A DNA stretch of 24,810 bases, taken from contig JANNFX010000179.1 of NCBI GenBank assembly GCA_031380225.1, forward strand, positions 1-24,810, in the 5' to 3' direction. The position numbers were made by a program, and so were the translations under genes. The notes below the pieces were generated by a model. It had not been told where the DNA came from. It saw nothing but the letters and a program-made list of their open reading frames with translations, and searched no databases. Of this stretch, positions 16,739-23,495 are shown in pieces. Position 1 is the stretch's first letter. Every line of letters starts with the position of its first letter. Origin of the DNA: JANNFX01 sp031380225. GTDB lineage: Bacteria > Pseudomonadota > Alphaproteobacteria > Rhizobiales > Hyphomicrobiaceae.

Positions 16739-16887
16739 CCCACCATGTCTCAACACGTGACAGCGGAATTGAATACTCGCCAGTTTGCCGGTGAACTCCG
16801 CCGCCTGCATGGCCGTTACACCGGGCGGTGTTCGGAGACAGACCCTGCGGGCCGGACCCCGATCGCATGACGATTTGCATTTAGCCC

Positions 16888-17442
16888 TTACGCCGCCTGC
16901 ACCGCTTGCACGTCGGGGCAATAGTGCTTCAGCAAATTCTCGATGCCATGACGCAGTGTTGCGGTTGAAGACGGGCATCCGGCACAAGCGCCGCGCATGT
17001 GAAGATAAACAACGCCATCACGGAAGCCGGAGAACGTAATGTCGCCGCCGTCTTGGGCCACAGCCGGACGCACGCGCGATTCAAGCAAGTCCTTGATGGT
17101 TGCGACCGTTTCAGCATCTTTGGGATCGAACGTGCCGGCATCACTGTCGTTCGCTGCGCCGGCCGATGCCGCATCGCCTGACATGTAGTGTTCCATGATG
17201 GCGCCGAGCACCATCGGCTTCAGATGCGGCCACTCGATCTCGCCCTTGGTGACCGAGATGAAGTCCGAACCGAGGAACACGCCCTCGACGCCGTCGATCC
17301 CGAAAAGCCGCGACGCAAGCGGCGATTTACCGGCGTCCTTTTCTGAGCGGAAATCCGCAGTGCCTTCGCCTGTCAACACCGCCTTGCCCGGAATAAACTT
17401 AAGCGTCGACGGATTGGGCGTGGCTTCGGTCTGGATGAACAT
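16888..17442 (-). CDS. nfuA: Nfu-type Fe-S cluster carrier protein
   Basis: Carries and delivers 4Fe-4S clusters to client enzymes. The 184-residue protein has an N-terminal Nfu domain (starting MFIQTEATPNPSTLKFIPG) and a C-terminal NifU-like domain with the cluster-binding GACAGCPSS near residue 160. Both CxxC cysteines are present. A flexible acidic linker of about 20 residues joins the domains. The ATG is preceded by GGGAGGA, a strong ribosome-binding site. A promoter with an Irr-like palindrome lies directly upstream, suggesting iron control. MiaB in the same block needs such clusters. Confidence 0.96.
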   Translation of the reverse strand: MFIQTEATPNPSTLKFIPGKAVLTGEGTADFRSEKDAGKSPLASRLFGIDGVEGVFLGSDFISVTKGEIEWPHLKPMVLGAIMEHYMSGDAASAGAANDSDAGTFDPKDAETVATIKDLLESRVRPAVAQDGGDITFSGFRDGVVYLHMRGACAGCPSSTATLRHGIENLLKHYCPDVQAVQAA

Positions 17443-17470
17443 GGCGAGTCCTCCCGTTCTGGGGGCTAGA

Positions 17471-17485
17471 TTAGAATTGTTCCAA
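17471..17485. promoter_or_regulatory. Irr-box-like iron control element upstream of nfuA
   Basis: TTAGAATTGTTCCAA is a near-palindrome resembling the iron control element bound by Irr in Hyphomicrobiales (TTAGAA, short spacer, TTCTAA; consensus from memory). It lies at the expected transcription start, right after the -10 box, where a bound repressor would block transcription. No irr gene is in the window. Confidence 0.5.
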
Positions 17486-17514
17486 TATATAGTACTCTGC
17501 TCTCAGTTTGTCGA
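17486..17514 (-). promoter_or_regulatory. Predicted sigma-70-type promoter of nfuA
   Basis: On the minus strand TCGACA (17509-17514) and TATATA (17486-17491) are separated by exactly 17 nt. The -35 matches consensus at 5 of 6 positions. The site ends 43 nt before the nfuA ATG and abuts the Irr-like palindrome. Confidence 0.6.
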
Positions 17515-17850
17515 GCCCTGGCGGGGACTTTTTAACATAACCTCAGGCGAATAGATCTGAGGATACTTTGGAAACTCCAGTTCCCAGAAAAGTCGCACCA
17601 TCGGATTCTGCACTTTGGCAAGAACGCGTTTCCGATCCCCAGCATTGATCAGCATCAAGCCAAGCAGTGTCTCTCCTGGACTGTCCATCAACGCCAGAAT
17701 GGCGTTGCACAAAAAGTGCTCAAGCCGTGGCCCCCAGCTATCCGCCCAGATCGCTCTGAACGCAGTGAAAACGCCATCGGCGACAGTCGGCTGGTCGTCC
17801 TCGGGCCATCTTCAAGCACGTTCAGGATGTTCCATGTCGGCGGGAGCAAA
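17503..17850 (-). pseudogene. Decayed fragment resembling a conjugation-type coupling ATPase
   Basis: On the minus strand the stretch after a TGA at 17812-17814 reads openly to a TAG at 17503 and contains DGVFTAFRAIWADSWGPRLE, then NAILALMDSPGETLLGL and VLAKVQNPMVRLFWELEFP. The pattern (a long helix ending in IW-x2-SWGPRLE, then NAI-x-AL) recalls a segment of HerA/VirD4-like ATPases of conjugative systems. This is from memory and without a search. Upstream, WNILNVLEDG in a second frame seems to continue it, implying a frameshift near 17800-17805. There is no proper start, no P-loop, and the C-terminus is cut. The nfuA promoter overlaps its 3' end. It marks past mobile DNA at this boundary. 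Confidence 0.45.
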
Positions 17851-17906
17851 TAAATTACTCACCAGTCAGTCAGATGAGCTTCCAAACGCAGCTGCTTATT
17901 GCTAAG

Positions 17907-17917
17907 TTGGCATGCAA
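17907..17917. promoter_or_regulatory. TTG-N5-CAA site, HupR-type binding pattern
   Basis: TTGGCATGCAA fits TTG-N5-CAA, the pattern I recall for HupR of Rhodobacter capsulatus, with its core GCATGC fully palindromic. It lies 28 nt before the ATG of the HoxA/HupR-like gene, so self-regulation is plausible. Such a loose motif occurs by chance every few kb. Confidence 0.35.
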
Positions 17918-17945
17918 ATTGGCAACTTACTTTCGTTTTTGACCG

Positions 17946-19400
17946 ATGGATCGTGATAGCACCGTCTTGATCGTAGCGCATGCGGACGCCGGCTGGGCGG
18001 CGCTAACCGAACATTTGTCGGAGCGCTACGGCTACCGGGTACTGACGGCTGAAACCGGGGCCGACGGACTGAAGCTTGCACATGATGTCCATATCGACCT
18101 TGCTGTCGCTGAAGAAGGAAATAAGGAATTCGACGGCTGCGGATTTTTGGAAGGGATGCGCATCTCGCATCCCGATGTGATCCGGGTTCTAGTTCTCGCC
18201 AAAGGCTCTGCGCATGCCGGCAAAGTGATCACGCAGGCTTCGGTTTTTCAGTATCTCCGCAAGCCGCTCGACATCGATCAGGCAGCACTAGTGGTGAAGC
18301 GCGGCCTTGAATCCCGCGAACTTGCCCGCCGCCACCGGCTGATCTCGCGCGAATTCAAGATGAGTGACGAGAACTCGGCGTTCGCTGCGCCCCACCACTT
18401 CAGCTTTCAACCGCAAAGCCAGCGCTTCGAAAAACTGGTCTACGCCAGCGAACTAATGGCCGCGCTGTGCGATCTCGCCAAGACAGCCGCTAAGACCGAT
18501 CTGCCGATCCTTATTCAAGGTGAAACCGGCACCGGAAAGGAATTGTTGGCGCGGGCAATCCATTATAATTCGCAGCGCAAGGCCAGCCCGTTGCTGGTGC
18601 AGAACTGCGGCGGCATGAACGATGAACTGCTGCAATCAGAACTCTTTGGACACAAGCGCGGAGCATTTACAGACGCAGTCTCCGACCGCCTTGGGCTGTT
18701 CCGGGCTGGCGACGGCGGCACGGTCCTGCTCGATGAAATCTCAGAAGTTTCGCCATCGTTCCAAGTCTCGCTGCTGCGTTTCCTACAAGAAGGCGAGGTT
18801 AAACCGCTCGGCGCGGATAAGACGTTGCAATCGAATGTGCGCGTCATTGCAGCGTCCAACCGCCCATTGGCCCAACTGGTTACGAAAGGGGAGTTCCGGC
18901 GCGATCTCTATTACCGCCTCAAGGGCTTCGAATTCGAAGTTCCGCCTCTTCGCAACCGCGTCGAAGACATTGCAGCCTTGGCGGAATTCTTCGCCGCCAA
19001 ACACAGCGAGGCGACAGGGCGCAAGATACTTGGACTCTCAGCCAGCCTGATCGAAAAGCTCTCGCACTATGAATTTCCAGGCAACATCCGCGAACTTGAA
19101 AACGAAATCCGCCGCTTGGTGGTGCTGACGTCCGATGGTGAGTACCTGACTACACGGCACCTGTCGCCAGCGGTGATGGCGGCAACCCAAAGGCCGCCAG
19201 CCGAGGCCCGCAACGGTTTTTCGCCAACCGGCGAGACGCTCAAAGATCAAGTTGAGAGCCTTGAACGCCATCTGGTCGAGAATACCTTGAAGCGTCACCG
19301 CTGGAATCAAAGCAAAGCGGCAGATGCATTAGGTTTGTCGCGCGTTGGTCTCGCCAACAAAATCCGCCGTTATGGTCTCAATCAGGAGGGACCGGCATGA
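17946..19400 (+). CDS. HoxA/HupR-like sigma-54-type activator with degenerate receiver
   Basis: NtrC-family regulator of 484 residues, probably controlling hydrogenase genes. The receiver domain (1-120) lacks key residues: the phospho-acceptor Asp is Glu56, the acidic pair is Ala11-His12, while Lys106 is kept. The AAA+ domain is intact: Walker A GETGTGKE 192-199, Walker B LLDE 261-264. The sigma-54 contact loop reads GAFTDA (239-244) instead of GAFTGA. A Fis-type helix-turn-helix closes the protein (about 448-478, WNQSKAADALGLSRVGLANK). No sensor kinase is adjacent. The next gene overlaps its stop by 4 nt, and a sigma-54 promoter lies downstream before a hydrogenase gene. Assignment to HoxA/HupR rests on context and overall form. 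Confidence 0.85.
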   Translation: MDRDSTVLIVAHADAGWAALTEHLSERYGYRVLTAETGADGLKLAHDVHIDLAVAEEGNKEFDGCGFLEGMRISHPDVIRVLVLAKGSAHAGKVITQASVFQYLRKPLDIDQAALVVKRGLESRELARRHRLISREFKMSDENSAFAAPHHFSFQPQSQRFEKLVYASELMAALCDLAKTAAKTDLPILIQGETGTGKELLARAIHYNSQRKASPLLVQNCGGMNDELLQSELFGHKRGAFTDAVSDRLGLFRAGDGGTVLLDEISEVSPSFQVSLLRFLQEGEVKPLGADKTLQSNVRVIAASNRPLAQLVTKGEFRRDLYYRLKGFEFEVPPLRNRVEDIAALAEFFAAKHSEATGRKILGLSASLIEKLSHYEFPGNIRELENEIRRLVVLTSDGEYLTTRHLSPAVMAATQRPPAEARNGFSPTGETLKDQVESLERHLVENTLKRHRWNQSKAADALGLSRVGLANKIRRYGLNQEGPA

Positions 19401-19642
19401 CAGGCGACGGCAAAGACGAGGAAGCGAAACCGTCTGCAAGTGTGATTGCGTTTCCGTTTTCGCGCGTGCAGCCGCCTCAAACCTTTGATCCTACAGAGCC
19501 GGTGATGTACGGAAAATTCGCAACCCTGTTCGGCATCCCGCAAGAACAGACCACCGGTCACTATTGCAGTCACTGCCGCAAGATCTGGTACGGATACTTG
19601 CTCGAAGTCGCGTGCCCGGTATGTGGGAATAGGCATGGGTGA
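19397..19642 (+). CDS. Small zinc-ribbon-like protein, unknown function
   Basis: An 81-residue protein with a polar, probably disordered N-terminus (1-35) and a C-terminal pair of CxxC knuckles: YCSHC (Cys57, Cys60) and ACPVC (Cys73, Cys76), ending GNRHG. Twelve residues separate the knuckles, as in small zinc ribbons. Its ATG overlaps the regulator's TGA by 4 nt, so the two are translationally coupled and the protein may modulate that regulator or bind metal for hydrogenase assembly. It is not HypA: it lacks the N-terminal MHE nickel motif and is shorter. No family is recognised. Confidence 0.75.
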   Translation: MTGDGKDEEAKPSASVIAFPFSRVQPPQTFDPTEPVMYGKFATLFGIPQEQTTGHYCSHCRKIWYGYLLEVACPVCGNRHG

Positions 19643-19689
19643 CGTGCGCGTCAATGCCAGAAGGAATTGTAAACTCACTTCGCGCACGT
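19642..19689. repeat. 9-bp inverted repeat after the zinc-ribbon gene
   Basis: ACGTGCGCG (19642-19650) and CGCGCACGT (19681-19689) are exact reverse complements 30 nt apart, beginning on the last base of the zinc-ribbon stop. No T-run follows. It may form a long-loop hairpin at the transcript end or be a pair of operator half-sites. Confidence 0.4.
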
Positions 19690-19706
19690 AAAGATACTTT
19701 GCAGAT

Positions 19707-19716
19707 TTGCGAGCAA
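19707..19716. promoter_or_regulatory. Possible activator site upstream of the sigma-54 promoter
   Basis: TTGCGAGCAA has TTG and CAA ends with a 4-nt spacer, one base shorter than the TTG-N5-CAA pattern. It lies 76 nt before the -24 element, a usual place for enhancer sites of NtrC-type activators. Confidence 0.25.
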
Positions 19717-19791
19717 CGCAGGGCCACGCCAAAACGCCATCATGGCGCGTAAGATATTGTTTTAAAACACGTTTCACAACCATCACTGTTT

Positions 19792-19807
19792 TGGCACATC
19801 CTTTGCT
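19792..19807 (+). promoter_or_regulatory. Sigma-54 (-24/-12) promoter
   Basis: TGGCAC-N5-TTGCT at 19792-19807 matches the RpoN consensus at every defined position, with the GG and GC pairs separated by the required 10 nt. The predicted start is near 19818-19820, about 45 nt before the hydrogenase-subunit ATG. A HoxA/HupR-like activator is encoded directly upstream. Confidence 0.8.
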
Positions 19808-19863
19808 TTTGCTCACCTATCAGACGCCGAACCAACGGCTTCGCGAGCTAAGGGAGAAGTCGA

Positions 19864-20223
19864 ATGGCCAATCTGTTGTGGCTCCAGGGCGGGGCATGTT
19901 CCGGCAATTCAATGTCGTTTCTCAACGCCGAAGAGCCGAGTGCTTGCGACCTCGTCACCGACTTCGGCATCAACATTTTGTGGCATCCCTCGCTCGGCTT
20001 AGAACTCGGCGAAAATGTGCAAAAGATGCTGCGCAAGATCATTGCGGGCGAAATACCACTCGATATTTTCGTGTTCGAAGGCACCGTCGTCAAGGCGCCG
20101 GATGGAACGGGTGAATGGAACCGCTTCGCTGGCCGGCCGATGAAGGACTGGGTCGCCGAACTGGCTAGCGTCGCTAGCTTCACTGTTGCGGTCGCCGCCA
20201 CGGCATCATCAAGCCGAGTTTGA
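19864..20223 (+). pseudogene. hupU: Truncated regulatory [NiFe]-hydrogenase small subunit (HupU/HoxB type)
   Basis: The first 115 or so residues closely resemble HupU/HoxB, the small subunit of the hydrogen-sensing hydrogenase: MANLLWLQGGACSGNSMSF at the start (proximal-cluster Cys12), then CDLVTDFGINILWHPSLG, DIFVFEGTVV and EWNRFAGRPMKDWV. There is no Tat signal, as for sensory or cytosolic forms. Where the family continues with the GDCATWGG cluster region, this sequence turns into AATASSSRV and stops, giving 119 residues against about 330 normally. All later cluster cysteines are missing, so it cannot be a working subunit. The start has a good GGGAGAAG site and a sigma-54 promoter. The 3' part seems lost by a deletion reaching into hypB. 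Confidence 0.8.
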
Positions 20224-20244
20224 CGGAACGGGTCGAAGCCGCTC

Positions 20245-20856
20245 TTGAGGGCATACGCCCGAGCCTGGCTTTCTGGCCGCGAAGTTTTGATGCTCAATCT
20301 CGTCAGCTCACCGGGGTCTGGCAAGACATCCCTTCTCGAGCGCACCATTCGTGATCTCAAAGGGCGATTGCCAATCACGGTAATAGAAGGCGATCAGGCA
20401 ACTGCAAACGACGGCGAGCGCATAGCAGCGGCAGGAGCACAAGCCATTCAGGTCAACACGGGCACCGGCTGCCATCTGGAAGCAGACATGATCGAGCGGG
20501 CTCTTAGTGAATTGAAGCCGATGCCCGGCTCGATTGTCATGATCGAGAACGTCGGCAATCTCGTGTGCCCGGCTCTTTTTGATCTCGGTGAAAAAGCCAA
20601 AGTCGCGATTTTTTCGGTCACCGAAGGCGAAGATAAGCCGATCAAGTATCCGCACATGTTCCGCGCAGCGAGCCTTCTTCTGCTGAACAAAATAGATCTG
20701 CTGCCGCATCTGGATTTCGACGTCGTCAAGGCGATGACGTACGCACGCCAAGTGAACTCCGCGGTTGAGATCATCCAGGTATCTGCGAAAACCGGTGCCG
20801 GCATGGACGAGTGGTATGGTTGGCTTGACCGGCAGCTTACGCTCGTTAGTTTATAG
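20245..20856 (+). CDS. hypB: Hydrogenase nickel-insertion GTPase HypB, N-terminally truncated
   Basis: GTPase that helps load nickel into [NiFe]-hydrogenase precursor. The GTPase domain is complete: P-loop SSPGSGKT (21-28), metal-site Cys76-His77 in GTGCHLEA, ENVGNLVCP (101-109, with another Cys), NKID (149-152 region) and SAKTG (180-184). The usual N-terminal section of about 80-100 residues, with the CxxCGC nickel site and often a His-rich stretch, is absent. The open frame starts right after the TGA of the hupU fragment, in the same frame. TTG 20245 or ATG 20290 are the only sensible starts. It could still act as a GTPase, but likely without high-affinity nickel binding. Confidence 0.85.
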   Translation: MRAYARAWLSGREVLMLNLVSSPGSGKTSLLERTIRDLKGRLPITVIEGDQATANDGERIAAAGAQAIQVNTGTGCHLEADMIERALSELKPMPGSIVMIENVGNLVCPALFDLGEKAKVAIFSVTEGEDKPIKYPHMFRAASLLLLNKIDLLPHLDFDVVKAMTYARQVNSAVEIIQVSAKTGAGMDEWYGWLDRQLTLVSL

Positions 20857-20867
20857 GGTAAGCGGCG

Positions 20868-21588
20868 ATGCTGATCTCAACTTTAAAGCCTCGGTTTTGT
20901 GTTCGGCATGCAGCACGCAACGGAGGCCGACCATGTGGCGGCGGTCAGCAGCATAGCAAGCCGCAAAAGTGGCATTCGCGCCATCTCAGTGCATGGTCTC
21001 TTCTGGGGCGTTGGGCATACGCTGACCTTGCTGCTCGTCGGCGGCACATGCCTGGTATTGCGCACATCGATGCCAGACAACATCGCAGCGCGGCTGGAGT
21101 TCGTCGTCGGAGTTATGCTGATTGGACTCGGATTGCACGTGCTCTATCGCGTCTGGACGGACCGGACCCATCTTCATAGCCATCGTCACGGCGATGGCGG
21201 CCTACACTTCGACGCCCACTGCCATGAGGCCGGTACGGCACCCCATCCGCAAAGTGCCCATGCACATATTCACCTCGAGCACCTGCCTTGGCGCACGCTG
21301 GTCGTTGGTCTAGTTCATGGTATGGCGGGGTCGGCAGCGCTTGTTGTCTTGACGGCTGCGACACTTGAATCGCCCTGGTGGGGCGTCGCCTACATTCTGA
21401 CATTTGGACTTGGAACAACGGCTGGAATGGCGCTGCTGTCAGCAATCATCGCGGCTCCCATTACACTCACGGCCCGTTCGTTGACCTTCGCGAACCGGAC
21501 GCTCCAAATCGTGATTGGCTTTTTGACCTGCATTGTCGGTGTTCGAATTCTTATTGAAACATCACAGCAGGCATTAACAGCACTTTGA
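20868..21588 (+). pseudogene. NicO-family nickel/cobalt permease with apparent 5' frameshift
   Basis: Membrane permease for Ni or Co, fitting the hydrogenase context. The open part starting at GTG 20899 (229 residues) shows HATEADHVAAVSS (the metal motif of span 1-2), LFWGVGHTLTLL, a His-rich loop (about 95-125) and four to five further spans. The natural start looks like ATG 20868, 12 nt after the hypB stop and with GGGTAAG in front; it reads MLISTL in another frame. Removing one A from AAA at 20885-20887 joins this to SLGFVFGMQHATEADH, a normal family N-terminus. So there is one extra base, by mutation or sequencing error. If real, only a shortened product from GTG 20899 could be made. Confidence 0.7.
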
Positions 21589-21728
21589 TCCAGTCCCGCA
21601 GTCAAAGTTACCGCCTACTTGGACGACACCCGGTTCGGCTGGAATGCGTGGCTCGAACGGCGGGATGCCCCGGGTCAGATCAGCAGCCAAGCGAGCTTGC
21701 CGGATGAAGGAGCAGCGCGGCAATCGCG

Positions 21729-23495
21729 TCACTTCTCGATTTCGCGAACCACTCGAAACCCAATCGTTGGCCGCGCGACGGACGGTGGCACCGCATTGCG
21801 AGCAGCGGAACGCAAGGCGCTCGGATCACTGCGCCATGACCCTCCTCGGACGACGCGCCGGGAACACGCCGTGCTTTCCTGAGCTGAGACTTGTTTTCCT
21901 AAAACCGGTTGCCAGCAGTCACTCACCCATTCGGCGACGTTGCCATGCACGTCGAACAATCCCCAAGTGTTGGGTTTGTAGCTGCCGGTCTGTGCAGCTT
22001 CGCGGCCAGTGCCGTCATCAGCAGACTCCAGGCCATTGCCGACAACCCGCTCGCATTTCCAATTGACCCAGAACAATGACTTGATATTGGGGCCGGCGCC
22101 GTTGGCATAATCGCAAAGTTGAGCCGGATTATCGCCAAACGAATATGCCGTTTGTTTTTCAGTGGGTACGCCACGGGCAGAATATTCCCATTCGGCTTCA
22201 GTTGGTAGGCGATAGCGTTTTGTGGCTGAGGCGCTGGCGTTCGTGCGATCGATCGTGCCACTCAGCCAATCGGTGTAGCGCATCGCTTCCTGCCAAGTCA
22301 CATCGCTTACCGGTTGACGGTCGCGGCCTTTGTCATCGCTAACATCGCGCCTGACGGTACAGCCGGCATTCGTCAGTTTGCGGTCCAAGGTATCCTTCAC
22401 ACAGGCGTTCCATTCACCTTTGGTGACTTCAAAACGTCCGATAAAGAAAGGCTCCTTGATCGTAACTTTGATTTGACCGCCATCTGACCCAGCTTCACCC
22501 ATGGCGAAATCTCGGGCTGGCAGTCTGACCATTTCCGGGCAATTCAGGCACTCTTTGAGAATATCGCCATCCCCCATACTCCGCGTCTCATCTGCAGAAA
22601 CGATGTCGCCCACACCTGCAACTGCCACGCGGACTGGATCGGTCGCTTTGCCCAGGATCGTCTGCCGGGTAATCAACTGATCGTAGTAGGCGGGCGTCTG
22701 GTGATGGGGCTTCTTGCCGGGCACCGGCTTTCGTGCCTCTTGATAAACCTTGAAGCGCAGCACCTGTGCAAGTTCGGCTAGTGGCACGTCGCCATTCAAT
22801 TGCTTGCGCAACAGCGGCAGAAGTTCTGTCGTGTAGACCGAGTTTACCGCGTTCTCTGGAAGCACGCCTGGTTTACGATCAAGTGCGGTCTGGCCGATCC
22901 CAGCCGAATACATCACGAAGACCTGGCGAGGTAGTTCGCGGATCGGTGCTAAGCCTTCGTTTTTGTCTTCGGAGAAATTGAGATCGGACACATTGCGGCA
23001 AGCATCAAGGATGAAGATCCCAGTGATCCCTGCTCCATTCGCGTCTTCCGCTTTCTTCTGAACTTTGCCGAGTTCGTCCAGGAGTCGTCGGAAGTTTATC
23101 ATGTTATTGCCGGGCGACTGCGGGTCTGTCACTTGCAAGATAGCGTTACGAGGCGCCAGAAAATTCATGCCTTGACTCTGAATTCCATGGCCTGCGAAAT
23201 AAAACAACGCGATGCCATCGGTCCCAACCGCTTCCAGCAATTGAGACCAGTGACCAACAATTTCAGCATAGGTCGCATCATGCAACGCCGGCTCGACATC
23301 AAATTCGAGCTCGGTTAGTGCGCTTCTGACTGCGTCGGCATCATTGATAGCCGTCAACAGCTGCTTTTTTTCTGGAAGATTGTCATATTTGTTGATGCCG
23401 ATCACCAGCGCCACCAACTTTTTGGCCTCGGCTGGCTCCGAATTTGAAAAGAACGCGATGACAGCAGCGAAAAACGGAAATAGTATCCTCGTCAT
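21729..23495 (-). CDS. Exported caspase-like / FGE-sulfatase-like fusion protein
   Basis: A 588-residue two-domain protein. A signal peptide (1-24, ending AEA before KKLVALVIGINKY) predicts export. The caspase-like (peptidase C14) domain spans about 25-280, with His103 in FYFAGHG and Cys166 in FILDACRN, so the catalytic pair is intact. The C-terminal formylglycine-generating-enzyme-like domain spans about 314-588, with FFIGRFEVTKGEWNAC, YRLPTEAEWEYSARG, GLFDVHGNVAEWVSD and RVVRGGSWRSDPSALRSAAR. The paired active-site cysteines of true FGE are not in the final segment, so this domain more likely binds than oxidises. I start at ATG 23493-23495, with GAGGGG 6 nt upstream. Divergent from the four-span membrane gene. 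Confidence 0.88.
   Translation of the reverse strand: MTRILFPFFAAVIAFFSNSEPAEAKKLVALVIGINKYDNLPEKKQLLTAINDADAVRSALTELEFDVEPALHDATYAEIVGHWSQLLEAVGTDGIALFYFAGHGIQSQGMNFLAPRNAILQVTDPQSPGNNMINFRRLLDELGKVQKKAEDANGAGITGIFILDACRNVSDLNFSEDKNEGLAPIRELPRQVFVMYSAGIGQTALDRKPGVLPENAVNSVYTTELLPLLRKQLNGDVPLAELAQVLRFKVYQEARKPVPGKKPHHQTPAYYDQLITRQTILGKATDPVRVAVAGVGDIVSADETRSMGDGDILKECLNCPEMVRLPARDFAMGEAGSDGGQIKVTIKEPFFIGRFEVTKGEWNACVKDTLDRKLTNAGCTVRRDVSDDKGRDRQPVSDVTWQEAMRYTDWLSGTIDRTNASASATKRYRLPTEAEWEYSARGVPTEKQTAYSFGDNPAQLCDYANGAGPNIKSLFWVNWKCERVVGNGLESADDGTGREAAQTGSYKPNTWGLFDVHGNVAEWVSDCWQPVLGKQVSAQESTACSRRVVRGGSWRSDPSALRSAARNAVPPSVARPTIGFRVVREIEK

Larger units (their letters stand above)
17443..17945. 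other. Gap between nfuA and the hydrogenase-type regulator
   Basis: About 500 nt without an intact gene. It holds the nfuA promoter and Irr-like site (17471-17514), the ATPase fragment (17503-17850) and a palindromic TTG-N5-CAA site (17907-17917) before the regulator gene. It is the junction between the housekeeping block and the accessory region. Confidence 0.6.

Noticed and set aside
17615..17905. Plus-strand frame of 96 codons
   Set aside because: It is the antisense of the ATPase relic, whose minus-strand translation has family-like motifs.
17921..17945. Sigma-54 promoter before the regulator gene (TGGCAT ... TTGGC at 17908-17923)
   Set aside because: The -12 element reads TTGG and lacks the required GC, so it does not match.
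21619..22066. Plus-strand frames over the 3' end of the caspase fusion
   Set aside because: Past about 21729 they are antisense to the well-supported FGE-like domain.
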